Origin: Asterella californica
Lineage: Eukaryota; Streptophyta; Marchantiopsida; Marchantiales; Aytoniaceae
Direction of reading: 5' to 3'
Length of the DNA stretch: 64,000 nt
NCBI GenBank assembly: GCA_036924285.1
Contig: JAYKYS010000009.1
Span: forward strand, 6,448,001 to 6,512,000
Under the pieces are notes generated by a model. The model was not told where the DNA came from, did not search any database, and was given only the letters and a program-made list of their open reading frames with translations. Of the stretch, positions 1-10,850 are shown in pieces; within the stretch, counting starts at the first letter, position 1, and every line of letters starts with the position of its first letter. The position numbers and the translations under genes are program-made.

Positions 1-1968
1 CTAAAAAATTGCTCTTATGAGCTTAGAATGCTCTATTATCTGCTGGGGGTCTCCATGGGGCAGAAAGGGACAAGGTTGAGTCCTTTAACTTCCCATTGGT
101 CCACCCAAAAGTGAAGATAACTTGTCATCTACCTAAGTGTGCGCTCTGGGAGGTTCGGGGCACTTTGACGGGGGATTTTGGAGATCAGAGGGCATGGGCA
201 GAGAGCTCTCGACGGGAGGAGCAATCTGACCACAAATTTCACTCGATTTGGAGGTCCAGGGCATACGTTATGGCGATTTGAAGTTCATAGAGTGATGAGA
301 GTACAAGAGTTTCTCTTCCGATTGTAAGATTAAGAGGTTTGAGTGATTGAGTGATTGAGTGATTGAGCCGTCAGATTGAGACCAGATTTCATGAGCTTGT
401 AGTCTGTCAGCTGCTGAAGCTCTGACCACAAATTTCACCACCGGATGTTCTGCGGATTGAGCGCAATGGCGATTTGAAGGCGACGGGGTGCAGAAAGCTG
501 TCAATCTGAAGCAGCGAGTTTGCAGATTTATGGAGGACGATCAGAACGGTCAAATCGGCTCAAATTTCCTGTGTAGTGAGTTTACCTTCTGAATTGATAG
601 CACAGGAAGTTGGAGTGGAAATGGACGGTTCATTTAGTCGAAGAAGCTTCTGTCTTGAATCTGAGATTGGAAGTGCGTGTTAGTTTCTGTGGATTTGTGT
701 TAATTGTGGGAGGAGATCTAGCCGTCAGATCTTCCTGAAATTTGACCTGCAAGTAGAGATTTTAGTATCCTACCTACGTGGCAAGTTTGAGAGGAGACTG
801 AGCTGTAGATCTGTACCTATCATGTGTGAAAGTTCGCTGGTTTTTCTGCCGAGTTGTATCGGTAACGATATCTACTCTAGGTCTCGAGTTGTTAGCGGCA
901 GCTGGCTGAAAAGTATCCAGTGCGACATTTGTATTGCTTTGGGGAGTATTCTAGGCGTAGATATGACTTTAGCGACCTACGTTGTATCCACGTCATGTGG
1001 TTGTTAGGTTCGCACTCAACGTGGCAAAGTGCGATCCTTGACCTGTAGAGTCGACTACCTGTCTAGCCTAGTCTCCGGTTTTTGGGACACGTTACGGTGC
1101 ATGCATTAGAACCTTTCACCCAGAAGACCCACACGTGGATGAGTATGACGGCACCAAACATGCGATGTGCATGTGTGCCACCTCATCGGTCCGTGAGGCT
1201 TGGATTGCTTGGTTAGGGAGCTTGCACCTATCCTTGTTTTGTGTTCGAAACTTTTAAGCAAAGGGGAGTGACCTGTGTGGGGGCATTCGACCTGGAAAAA
1301 AAAATCCAAAAGATTGTTCGTGGAGAGATCGTGGTGATCCTATGAGATTGAATCAGAGTTTTATGGATCGATATACCTTTGTAGTTGGAGTGCACAAGTT
1401 GTGAGAGATGGACGAAGGACTCTACTTACCGCCCAGATTCCCTTTTCGATTAACCCTTTCTCGATTAAACTGATGTATATGGAACGAGTTCACTTTCAAC
1501 AGTTTCTGATAGGATCCTTCGGGCATAACTTTACCACGCAAGTCATGCTCTCGTCTGTCCTTGTGATCTTACCTGTTGTCACTTACGGCCAAGAATGGGA
1601 TCTCACCGTCTTTATCCTCATCTAACGAAGGATGGATCTAAATCAGCTCCCTCCTGTAAACTTTAACACCCAGTGCGAGATAAGACACATCTGTCGACCC
1701 AAAGCCATGTACGAAGCCCTAGTAGTGAGAAACTTCGGAGAGGAATACTACCGAGAGATCATGTCATCACATATCCCGTTTGTCGTGCCCATGATCATCC
1801 AACGTTTTCGTGTAGTTATCTTGACCCTTTACTGAGAGAAAGAAAGTGCTTAGTTATCGAGGAAGTTAGAGAGAAATCTACGAGATACTAGTCGCTTTGC
1901 TGTGCACCGATCGCTAACCACAGCCAGAAGGTACGCCCTTGCTCAAAGGAAAGGCTCTCGCTACGACA
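1..1968 (+). repeat. LTR-like sequence, 3' part (5' end outside window)
   Basis: No convincing protein frame. The end of this stretch (1917-1968) matches the end of the solo LTR at 61830-61875. Both carry the string CACAGCCAGAAGGT, then a C-rich CGCCCTT block, a GGCTCTC/GACTCTC block and a terminal CGACA. Positions 88-260 also resemble 60905-61070 of the solo LTR (CATTGGTC, then a GAGAG-CTC-TCG block, then GATTTGGAG), so the two are diverged relatives. This copy is about twice as long over the aligned part, so it probably contains an insertion between 850 and 1900. The 5' terminus would lie before base 1. It could instead be an untranslated leader of a gypsy element. Orientation follows the shared 3' end motif. 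Confidence 0.5.
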
Positions 1969-2479
1969 CCGGACTTAGAGTCGATGGTTCAGTTGTAAAG
2001 TGATGCATTGGATATATCATTGATGCGGAGATTATCAAACCAAATATTATTCTAAACACTATTAAAGATGTAGAAATAAGCAATGGTTTCTCCTCGTAAT
2101 GATTAAAGGTGGCATGTAGATTCGAACAATACACATGTGAAGTGGCTATAGTCATGTGAGAAAGGATTGGATAAATAAATCACAAACACATTTAATTATT
2201 ACATTAATGGTTGACTTGGAACTACATTTCACTTACTCGTGTCAGAAGCCAAGGCACAACCCATTTGAACACTGTAGCCATTGCATCTTCGGTCAAAATG
2301 AGTAAACGAATAAAACAGAGTAGAGGATAGACCTTGAAGTTCTCACTAAACTTAACGTGGCAAAAACAATCTAATTAAATGTTATTGTAGAACTGAAATA
2401 AAAAAGCAATACAAATTTTTTTAAAACACTCAACATGATACCTTTATAGAAAATGATTTTTCTATTTCGTATGGTTATA
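1969..2479. other. Intergenic, one partial repeat copy
   Basis: I see no gene here. Positions about 2225-2350 resemble the part of the downstream tandem repeat that contains CCATTTGAAAC and CAGAATGGAC-like strings (copies near 3320 and 4810), so this is probably a truncated outlying copy. The rest is AT-rich with no recognisable motif. Confidence 0.4.
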
Positions 2480-5245
2480 TTTCAATTATTTCCTTTAATT
2501 AACATATAATTTTTAAAATAAAAATAAAAAACTAAATATCGGTGATTTATTTCAATGAACTTAATTTTTACAAGACGTACGATGACCATGGCGGACATAG
2601 TTGTTGAGTTCCATCAAGGTATGATGGTAGAGAAAAATAAAATGGTCAAACGTTAGTTCTAGAGAAGTCTCTGAAATCGCATAGACGAGCAAACGGATAT
2701 ATTTTGAGTTGAAAATTCACCAAGGTTGTTGTCAGCCCACCAAGGACATGTGGAATGCTCTCAGATTCCAAAAGAAGGTGTCCACTCCTCCTCCCACACT
2801 TGTAATTTTATTCTATCATTACTTCGTTTTCACAAGCAGGTCTTTCTAACTAACAAATTATGCCCAAATAAATTAAGAACATCTCATTTCATATAAAACG
2901 ATTTTACATTTTACAAAATTGATTTTTGTAACTCCTTAAGTCCTTTTGGATTTACGTTATCAATTTTAGTAATTTATAAGACTATAAATCCAATATTAAA
3001 TCACATAAATACATTCTTCAAGATCTGACCGTCCAAAATATACTTCATATCAAGAATATGCATATAAAATTTCAATCCAATCCAACGGTCAGAAAACATC
3101 AACGTGATGTGTTGTCATGAAACGAAAATGCCCAAAATGTTTCAACCTTCTCACGACACACTATACACTAATCTCAGAATGAAACTTATAATAATCTTGT
3201 GAAAATGAGCACAATCATCTTGAACTTTTGATCAATTATTTCCTGCAGTATGGTTGGCTTCCAGAGTGATGCGGAAATAATTAAGGGGCATGCGAGACAA
3301 CTGGTGCATCTCTTGGCTCTGGTGGATTCGTCCCATTTGAAACCATCGCCGTTGCACTTTTTATCAGAATGGACCGAATGATCAAATAATTTAGATCCCA
3401 CCAAGACAAACTCAGAAAAGCATGAAACTTAGTACCATGCATATGAAGCCTTCTAGGCCCCCAACCATGGTGAAAGATTCCAAAAATCCTGGCTCTATAC
3501 CCTCTACATGGGCAGTTTGGCACGTAGATCCAGTTGTCAGAAACTATCATTTATGGCCATGGATGAATTGGCCTCGTCTTGTTGAGAGACTTTCCATGAA
3601 GGAAGTTTGAGAAACCAGTTGGTCTGCTATTTTCTAGGTTCCAAAAAGCAAAAATGATCAATTTTAGCTTCGTTTTGATATAATTTTGAATAACTCAAAG
3701 GGTGCATTTGAAGTTTTCTGCTAGTTTTGGAGAGCAAGTGGAAACAACTTGAGTTCAATATTTCAGGAGAGGTTGCCCTCACCTAAAGAGTGTGTGTAGT
3801 GTTCTTTAATTCTGGGATTGGATGTCACATCATCCTTCCAAAAATCATACACGTCTTCTTGAAATAGACGAGCTAGAGATGCGGGTTCCAATGAGCAGAA
3901 GCTTCCTAACTTTTTGTACACTTGTCACATGGTATTTCATAATTACTGATGGATAGAAAAAGATATTTTGATCTCATGTACCAATACTTTTAGTATTTTC
4001 TTTAATAAATATATAATTATTAAATTAAAAAAGAATAACTATATATTTATATCTGATTTCTTCCTATTTATTTACGTCCACGTGTACGAGACCACATACA
4101 AAAATACTTATTGAGTTCCATCAAGGTATGATGGTCGAGAAAAATAAAATGGTCAGATGTTATTTCTAGAGAAGTCTGTGAAATCACGAGGACGAGCAAA
4201 CAAATAGATTTTGAGTTGAAAATTCTCAAGGGGGTTGTCAGTCCACCACGGACATGTGGCAGACTCTCAGATTCCAAAAGGAGGGTCCACTCCCCTTCCC
4301 ACGCTTGTAATTTGATCTTGTCATTATTCTATTTTCACAAACAGGTGGTTCGGACTAACAAATTATACCTAAATAAATTAAGAACATCTCATTTTATATA
4401 AAAAGATTTCATATTTTATAAAATAGATTTTTGGAATTCCTTAAGTCACTCTTGGATTTATGTTGTCAATTTTAGTAATTTATAAAACTATAAATTCAAT
4501 ATTAAATCATAGAAATACATTCTTCAAGATCTGACCATCCAGAAGGTATCTCATATCATAGAGAAAAATAAATAAATTTCGACCTGATCCGAGGATCAGA
4601 AAATGTATTGTTGTCAGAAAATGAAAATGCCCAGAATGTTTCAACCTTTTCACAACTCTCACAATGAGACTTATAATAATCTTGTGAAAATGAGTAAAAT
4701 AATCTTGAACTTTTGATTAATTATTTCTGTAGTGATGGCTTACTTTTGGATGGACGTGAAAATAATTAGGGACATGCGGGTCACCTGATGCATCTTTTGG
4801 TGACTTCGTCCAGTTTGAAACTGTTGTAGTTGCATCTTTGGTCAGAATGGACGAAATGATCAAGTAATTGAGATCCCACCAAGAGGAACTCAGAAAAGCA
4901 TAAAAAGAATTATATCTGTTGTTAATTTATATATGATTATTGAATAGAAATTGAATTATTAAATAACGGTGATTGATTTTCAAGAATTTATTCATCACAA
5001 GGGACATACTTGTTGAGTTCCATTAAGCTATGATAGTTGAAAATCGTCAAACGTTAGTTCCTGATCCGATGGTCAAAAAGTGTTTTATCTTCAGATCCAC
5101 AAACTTCTAAAATGTTTCTATTTTTCAATAACACATAATACACTTATCTCACAAACAAATAGTAACATATAGTAATATTAAGGGGCATGCGTGCCACCTG
5201 ATGCATCTCCTGGCGGTTCATTCTCATTTGAAACCAAATATTGAC
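2480..5245. repeat. Diverged tandem repeat, three units
   Basis: Three head-to-tail copies are visible. The anchor GAGTTCCATCAAGGTATGAT occurs at about 2608 and 4114 and in altered form at about 5016. A second anchor (GGGCATGCG, then a CTGRTGCATCT block and TTTGAAAC) occurs near 3290, 4772 and 5180. Units 1 and 2 match over about 700 bp between the anchors. Unit 3 has lost roughly 490 bp between the same anchors. An AT-rich stretch with a CGGTGATT block precedes units 1 and 3. Unit 1 is followed by about 550 bp (3420-3960) absent from the others. No coding capacity is seen. This may be a decaying satellite or stacked non-autonomous element. Confidence 0.7.
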
Positions 5246-6344
5246 CCCAGTAGCTTAGTGTTGACACTATTTTAATATATCTCTAAACTCATTTGAGGTT
5301 ATATGTCGTTTGGGAGAGAAATCACACGCAGAAGTCTTTGGAACTTACGTTTATGGGCATGGATGCATAAAATGTTCAATTCTAAACCGTGACAGTTAGT
5401 TCTACTAAAACAGTCTGTTTCGAACTACTGATGATCATTAAAACAAAGCTTATTTCTAGTATTTGAATCAAGCTTTATGTGATTTGTATGAGAAGATAAA
5501 TATAATTTTACATGTGGAGAAGATATGATGAGTATGGATGATAGTTCATCCCAGAAGAATATATCAAAATATTTATCCATTGGAATAAAACATATATGTA
5601 CTAAATGCTACTTACATAATTCAATCGAACATGGCATCATTATCTGATGAGGTTGTTTCAGACGTGAAGAGGAGTAAATAAAGATAGTAAATTATATGCA
5701 GCCACACAGTGGATACTGAATTCAAAAGGAGAGATGCAAGTAATATTATGTGAGGCTTTGTACATTATCAGTTTATATATTCAATGGTAAAATTGTAATT
5801 CACACATTATGGACCCAGATGACTTGAGTTAAGTATCTCCACAGTGGATACTTAATTCAAGTTCTTTCAAATTGTTTATCTTGTTGAACGAAACGTATTT
5901 AAATGTGTACTGTTGTATGATGAAAAAATTTTGTGTTCTGTTGAATATTTCAATTGCATTGCAATGGAAAAGGTTAATGTAACAATTAAACGTTGTCATA
6001 ACATATTTGATGCCATCTCATTGTTGTCACGGTCATGTTCTTATAGGTTACCCTTTTCTATCCGTGTAGCAAGCAGAGGCGTTGCACAACATGCTACTAT
6101 TAAAAGAGATATCGTTCCTGTTCTTAGACACAAGGTCCAACATAATCATCCGAAGAGGTCAAACTGCTATGATAATCTTTGCGATGGAGGTCTTTTTAGC
6201 TAAGCCCAAATCGTACTCTGTGGAGATTGCTGACAAGACGTATGGTATACTAGACGTCAGGGTTGCACATAGTTATTGTTCAACATCATCTTCTTTTCAA
6301 AGTTGCTTTAAGCGGATGCTTCCTATAGCATTGAAACATTAGTT
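5246..6344. other. No gene seen; flank of copia remnant
   Basis: AT-rich DNA. Short frames at 5913-6342 show no similarity I recognise, although the copia integrase homology begins right after them. They may be highly decayed upstream pol sequence or unrelated DNA. A short direct repeat around CACAGTGGATACT occurs near 5706 and 5841. Confidence 0.35.
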
Positions 6345-7872
6345 ATGGTTTCAGCCAAAAAAACTAGATCCGAAAGCAAATAGATGTATCTTCCTTGGCT
6401 ATGTTTTTGATACAAAAGGATATAGATGTTACAATCTTTCGTCCAAGCAGTTCTATATCAGTAGAGATGTTGTTTTTGATGAACTACAGTCTTGGTTTGC
6501 TCCTGCACTTGTCGTAGCCATCCCTGTACCTATTGTAGAACCAAGGAGTCAGTCCACTGTAATACCCCAGAGCAGTACGTTGAGTAGAGGATCTGGAGAA
6601 GTCACTGATTCCAGATCAGAATCAGTTGCACATAGAGTTGTTGTTAACGATGAAGTCCACGTAACATAGCCTAGTGAACTAGTGTAGTTTCTTCATCGGA
6701 TGAGCGCATGCTATTGTAGCGTATGTTTGACTCATCCAGATATGTGGATCTTCCACATCCATTGATACTTTGTCTCAGACCTTGGCGTCTATGTCAGATC
6801 AGATGCAAGAGGATGTGACTAGTGCACGGATTATCTCTCGCAGATCTGAACAGACAAAACATCCAATGAGTACTTATATGCATAAAGGTTTTCTTGCTAC
6901 GCACCATGTATATATGACCAATGTTTTTCAGGAACAAGAACAGAGTTCACTTGAGGAGGCGATGCACAAAGTCCATTGGGTAAGTGCTATGGAAGCTGAA
7001 CTTGCTGCGCTTCATCACCAAACATACTTGGGAGTTGGTGGACGTAACTGAGGATAAGAAAGCGATTGGTTGCATGTGTGTCTTCAAGGTCAAGTGCAAC
7101 TCGGATGGTATTGTGTGTCGATACAAGGTCAAATTGGTAGCTAAGGGCTACGCACAGCAACATGGAGTGGATTTTGAGGAGACCTTTGCTCTAGTTGCGA
7201 AGATGGTGACAGTTCGAACCGCAGTTGCAGTTGCAACTCTGAAAGGTTGGAAGATGCACCAGATGGACTTCAAGAACACCTTCCTCAATAGTGATCTTGA
7301 AGAGGAGGTCTACATGCAGCAACCTCCAGGTTATAAGGATCCTAAGTTACCTTCTCGTGTGTGTAAGTTACGGAAGGTCCTTTATGGTATGAAACAAGCA
7401 CCAAGAGCATGGTATGCAAAGATCAATACCTACTTGCAGCCTCTTGGTTTCCACCTTTGTAGTTCAGACTCCACCTTGTATTCATTAAGAATATGAGATC
7501 GGATTGTTGTGATCACCATCTATGTTGATGACTTGATCATTACGGATAACTATGAGGAGCTTATTTCCCAGATCAAGGATCACTTGAAATCCGAGTTCGA
7601 GATGATGGACTTAGGAGAACTTATGTACTTCCTTGCTGTGGAGTTCATTAGAGATGGGAAGGATGTTTGACTTGTACAGCTCTCAATATGATCTCAGTAT
7701 GCTTGAGAGATTTGGTATGGTTGACTGCAAATCCATTGCTACACCATTAGAGCAAGAGGTAAAGCTAGGAGCAAAGGATGGTGAGTTACTTGATGATCCA
7801 CGCATGTACAAATAGATGGTTGGGAATCTTATCTACTTGACAATCATCAGACCAGACTGTTTATTCTTTGCA
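6345..7872 (+). pseudogene. Ty1/copia pol remnant (integrase C-term to RNase H start)
   Basis: This is a broken copia polyprotein for retrotransposon integration and reverse transcription. In order: the integrase C-terminal segment (KLDPKANRCIFLGY, then RCYNLSSKQFYISRDVVFDE) at 6357-6483; a linker with stops to about 6940; and the start of RT, with EEAMHKVHWVSAMEAELAAL in one frame and HTWELVDV in the next, so there is a frameshift near 7015. The RT core includes VAKGYAQQHGVDFEETFA and LYGMKQAPRAWYAKI. A stop at about 7494 follows, then the catalytic YVDD at 7521-7532. The connection to RNase H (LDDPRMYK-stop-MVGNLIYLTIIRPD) ends at about 7872, where homology stops abruptly. gag, protease and most of the RNase H domain are absent. 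Many stops and shifts make it non-functional. Confidence 0.9.
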
Positions 7873-8083
7873 GGAGCTTGATGATACACCTTTAAGACTT
7901 CTTGTCACCGATAAGCGCATCAAGTTGTTCAAAAGGAGAAGAGAATTTGTTGAGCTAACCGAGTTTTTGAAATCAAGACAGATCATGTATACTGATGAAG
8001 ATCTTCTACCTGATGAAGACATTGAAGATGTTGAAGATGTTGAAGAGAACGATGACAACTTAGAGAGTCTTGAGAACTAGTGA
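7873..8083 (+). pseudogene. Ty3/gypsy pol C-terminal tail
   Basis: An open frame reads QELDDTPLRLLVTDKRIKLF, then KRRREFVELTEFLKS, and ends in a strongly acidic tail with DEDIEDVEDVEEN. It stops 46 bp before a polypurine tract and an LTR start. The pattern of an ELDGTPL-like segment, a KRIKLFKRR segment and an acidic tail, placed directly before a PPT, fits the end of a gypsy-type polyprotein downstream of integrase. It is fused in sequence to a copia pol fragment of a different superfamily, so the junction near 7872 is an insertion or recombination breakpoint. Family assignment rests on position and motif style; no alignment was possible. Confidence 0.55.
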
Positions 8084-8117
8084 AAGAGTTGGCACATACC
8101 GAAGGATGTGCAAGTTT

Positions 8118-8129
8118 GGAGGGAGTAAA
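8118..8129 (+). other. Polypurine tract before LTR
   Basis: GGAGGGAGTAAA lies immediately 5' of the LTR start TGTTG at 8130. In LTR retroelements this tract primes plus-strand DNA synthesis. Its position fixes the element as plus-strand and the following repeat as a 3' LTR. The preceding stretch resembles the end of the minus-strand element at 45104-45140 (a GATGTRCAAGTTT string before the purine run). Confidence 0.65.
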
Positions 8130-8712
8130 TGTTGTGCTACATGACGCCTCATACGATAAAGCAGATCTCCAATAAACACTCGAGTGACATTTCTACAAGA
8201 AGATCCACCTGATTATCAAGATGGACAGGAGCTAAGCTAAGGCTGAGCTAGACAAGCTGCCCCTTAGCTTGAACTAAAGTATCACTTGAAGTATCAGAAT
8301 GCAGAGCTCGTTGAGGAGAGTGACCTCTCGCCTTCAACACCGAGAAATAGCATTCTATGCAATAGTTAGTGCAGTTTATAACTTATGAAAAAAGTGAAAG
8401 AGAGAAATCCGTCGATTCTGGCTCGTGACTTGGATCCATAATCTGAAGGTACAAGTGCGTAGGTGTTAGTGAGTCTGTAGTTTTGACTCTTCATTCATTA
8501 AAATGGAGCAATACAGAAAATTTCACGCAAAGAAAGTTAGTAAAGAATGTAAAGATAACTTCCTTTAGATTTTATATACGAGTTTAGTTCTCTTTCTAAC
8601 GGAAGAGAGACCATCCTAAGTGATAGAGGCGTCCACCTAGGAAGAAGAGGTCTTAAGATCAAATCATCTTGACATGTGTTCCTTATTCCGACACGTTGAC
8701 CTCTTGGAATGA

Positions 8713-9410
8713 AGTCTATGTTGGATATGTGGCTACGTCTTGCATATCTAAGGACGAGGGATCGATATATCTCTTAATCGTGGGCTTCCTGACCTAAGCC
8801 TCCGCATGCCACTTCAGTTATAGATCATGAGTTACCTGGTGCGGCTATGAGGAGGGTTGTAAGCCATGTGAAGTGGCTCCATAGTTGTAACTTCGGTCTA
8901 CATCAGATGGTCTGTAATCAGTGCTCGGGGTAAAAAATATTGAGAATCGGAAATTATCCGATGGCAATGAACGAGAATCGATTTTTCTCCAATTTTTAAT
9001 CTTCTTAGATTTTTTACAGATAACTTGTCGTTTTGTAAAACTTTAATCTGCAAAAAATCTGGTTGGACATCATTTCAACCCGACTTTTAGGAATTCCAGC
9101 CGGTTGCGAATATAAAGAATGCCGGTTAGCCCCGAGTGCTGCCTGTAATATAACTGAAATGGTATCGAGATGGACTATTGGATGGGAGTCTATGTTGGAT
9201 ATGTAGCTATGTCCTGCATATCTAGGGGCATAGGACCGGTATCCTTCTTAATCTTGAGCTTCTTGGCCTAAGCCTCTGCATGCCACTTCGGTTATAGGTC
9301 AAGTTACCTAGTGCGGCTATGGAGAGATTGTAAGTCATGTGAGGTGACTCCATAGCTGTAACTTCGGTCTACATCGGATGGTCTGTAATATAATTGAAGT
9401 TGCATCGAGA
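8713..9410 (+). repeat. Direct duplication inside LTR U3 (about 230-bp unit)
   Basis: Unit 1 is 8713-8918 continued at 9150-9175; unit 2 is 9186-9410. Both start AGTCTATGTTGGATATGT and share CTAAGCCTC, GCATGCCACTTC, a GTTACCTRGTGCGGCTATG block, CTTCGGTCTACATC and GGTCTGTAAT. They differ at many scattered positions, so the duplication is not recent. Unit 1 is interrupted by the 223-bp MITE and unit 2 is uninterrupted. Confidence 0.85.
8919..9141. mobile_element. hAT-like MITE, 223 bp
   Basis: The 5' end is CAGTGCTCGGGG and the 3' end is CCCCGAGTGCTG, giving 12-bp terminal inverted repeats with two mismatches. It is flanked by TCTGTAAT (8911-8918) and CCTGTAAT (9142-9149), a target duplication matching at 7 of 8 bases. 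The sister unit at 9186-9410 has the unoccupied site with a single TCTGTAAT (9382-9389), which independently confirms the element's limits. An 8-bp duplication and a CAGTG terminus fit the hAT superfamily. No coding capacity, so it would have been moved by a transposase from elsewhere. Confidence 0.85.
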
Positions 9411-9490
9411 TGACATCAAGAGTGGGAAATTTTTACCAAGCACGGGCCTAGCTTAGCAAGAGATATGCTTGGTTGATATGCAAGTCCATT

Positions 9491-9496
9491 TATAAA
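9491..9496 (+). promoter_or_regulatory. LTR TATA box
   Basis: TATAAA lies within CATTTATAAAGACCC, about 690 bp before the LTR end. It is the expected core promoter of the element, with transcription starting about 30 bp downstream, near 9520. Confidence 0.5.
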
Positions 9497-9720
9497 GACC
9501 CTAGCTTAGCTGGGGTGTTAGCTGGAGTGTTATGGTAGAAAACTACTGGCATCGCGCGTTGAGAGATATTGTACTTTATCAGAGAGAGTTGTCGAGGCGC
9601 ACGAGAGAAAGACAAGGATTGAAGATATCAGATTTTTGAGGATTTCAAGTGTGAGGATGTCGCAAGAAGAGAAATAAGGTTTTGAGAGTTCGAGTTTCAT
9701 CTATTGTATTGTTTGTAAGT

Positions 9721-10050
9721 AAATCTACCTTCTGGTGAACAAAAGATGATTTTATTGAGTGAGGATCGATTGTTTGGAGGAAAATCTACCTTCTGGTGAA
9801 TGAGAGATGATCTTATTGAGTGAGGATCGACTGTTTGGAACTAAATCTACCTTTTGGTGAATGGAAGACGATTACTGAGTAGGGATCGACTATCAGACAA
9901 GAATTGACATCTGTGGAAGACTTTAGCTGCCGCAGAAAGAGAAATAAAACATTGAGTTCAAATTTCACCTATTGTTGTCTTCGGAGATGAATCTGTCCTC
10001 TGGTGAATGAGAAATGATCTTATTGAGTAGGAATCAACGAGAAGATAGAG
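9721..10050 (+). repeat. 61-bp minisatellite in LTR R-U5
   Basis: The unit starts AAATCTACCTTCTGGTGAA and continues with a TTGAGTGAGGATCGA block. Copies lie at 9721-9781, 9782-9842 and 9843-9901, with a degenerate fourth at about 9989-10050. The block before unit 1 (9667-9720, AGAGAAATAAG, then TTCATCTATTG) recurs before unit 4 (9934-9988), so a larger segment of about 267 bp was also duplicated. The first two units are nearly identical. Confidence 0.8.
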
Positions 10051-10182
10051 ATTGGCTATGAGAGACTTTGGGTGTTGTAGGCAAGATGGTTGACCTTTAT
10101 CTTCTTATTCAATCTCTACTCCGCAATTAATCATAGTTAGAAGGTTCACCTTTTCTGAGAAGGACTCTCCTCGATAATGCTG

Positions 10183-10850
10183 ATCCATAGAATTGGATAG
10201 AAATCGTTATAATGACAAAACAAGTACATATATTTAGCAAGAAGTTGATGTTTTTGCAAAGTTCTCTAAAACTCGTGTTTGTCACTTTATGTGATTGAAA
10301 TTGGATGAATGTGAAGTTCTTTGAACTTTGAGTAATGATTTAACTTTGCCAAGAGAGATGAACTTAATGACATCTACAAAGATGACAAGGACATGATGAG
10401 TGTATCAACTAGACGATTTTTCATAGAATTTGCAAGAAATTGATACAATGGAGAAACATCGTTATATAATAGACGACACTTACAATGATGACAAGGACAT
10501 CATGATTGTATCAACAAGATGTTGATCTATAGAATTGGATAGAAATTGTTTATAATGACGAAACAAGTTCATATATAGTGCAAGAAGTAGACGTTCTTGC
10601 AAAGTTCTATAGAAGTCATGTTTGTCACTTTATGAGATTGGGTGAACTTGATGTTCTTTGAACTTTGAGTAGTGATTTAACTCCGCCAAGAGAATAACAC
10701 ACGACACTCACAAAGATCACAAAGACATGATGCTTGTAATATCGTTGTATCACAAGCTATTACAATGGAGAAACAACTTCATATATTACATAAGAAGTCG
10801 ACATTCTTCTTCAGTGCTTTAAGAGTCATGTTTGGAACATTATGATGGTT
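10183..10850 (+). repeat. Diverged 340-bp tandem repeat
   Basis: TGATCCATAGAATTGGATAG at 10183 recurs with small changes at 10523. The following 230 bp align between the copies, sharing AATGACRAAACAAGT, GCAAGAAGT, GTTTGTCACTTTATG, GTTCTTTGAACTTTGAGTA and CAAAGATSACAA. A shorter third copy runs about 10748-10840, and half-unit pieces (ACAATGGAGAAACA) occur at 10446 and 10750. The array begins directly after the inferred LTR end. No protein frame. Confidence 0.75.

Larger units (their letters stand above)
8130..10178 (+). repeat. Long 3' LTR (about 2.05 kb) of gypsy-type element
   Basis: It starts TGTTG after a polypurine tract. It ends near 10178 with AGAAGGTTCACC, GGACTCTCC and CGATA, which parallels the CGACA ends at 1968 and 61875. 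A TATA box (9491) separates a long U3 from an R-U5 of about 650 bp. U3 contains a diverged direct duplication (8713-8918 plus 9150-9175, and 9186-9410) whose first copy is split by a MITE. R-U5 holds a 61-bp minisatellite. The matching 5' LTR is not in the window. The right terminus is inferred from the shared end motif, without a confirmed TSD. Confidence 0.6.
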
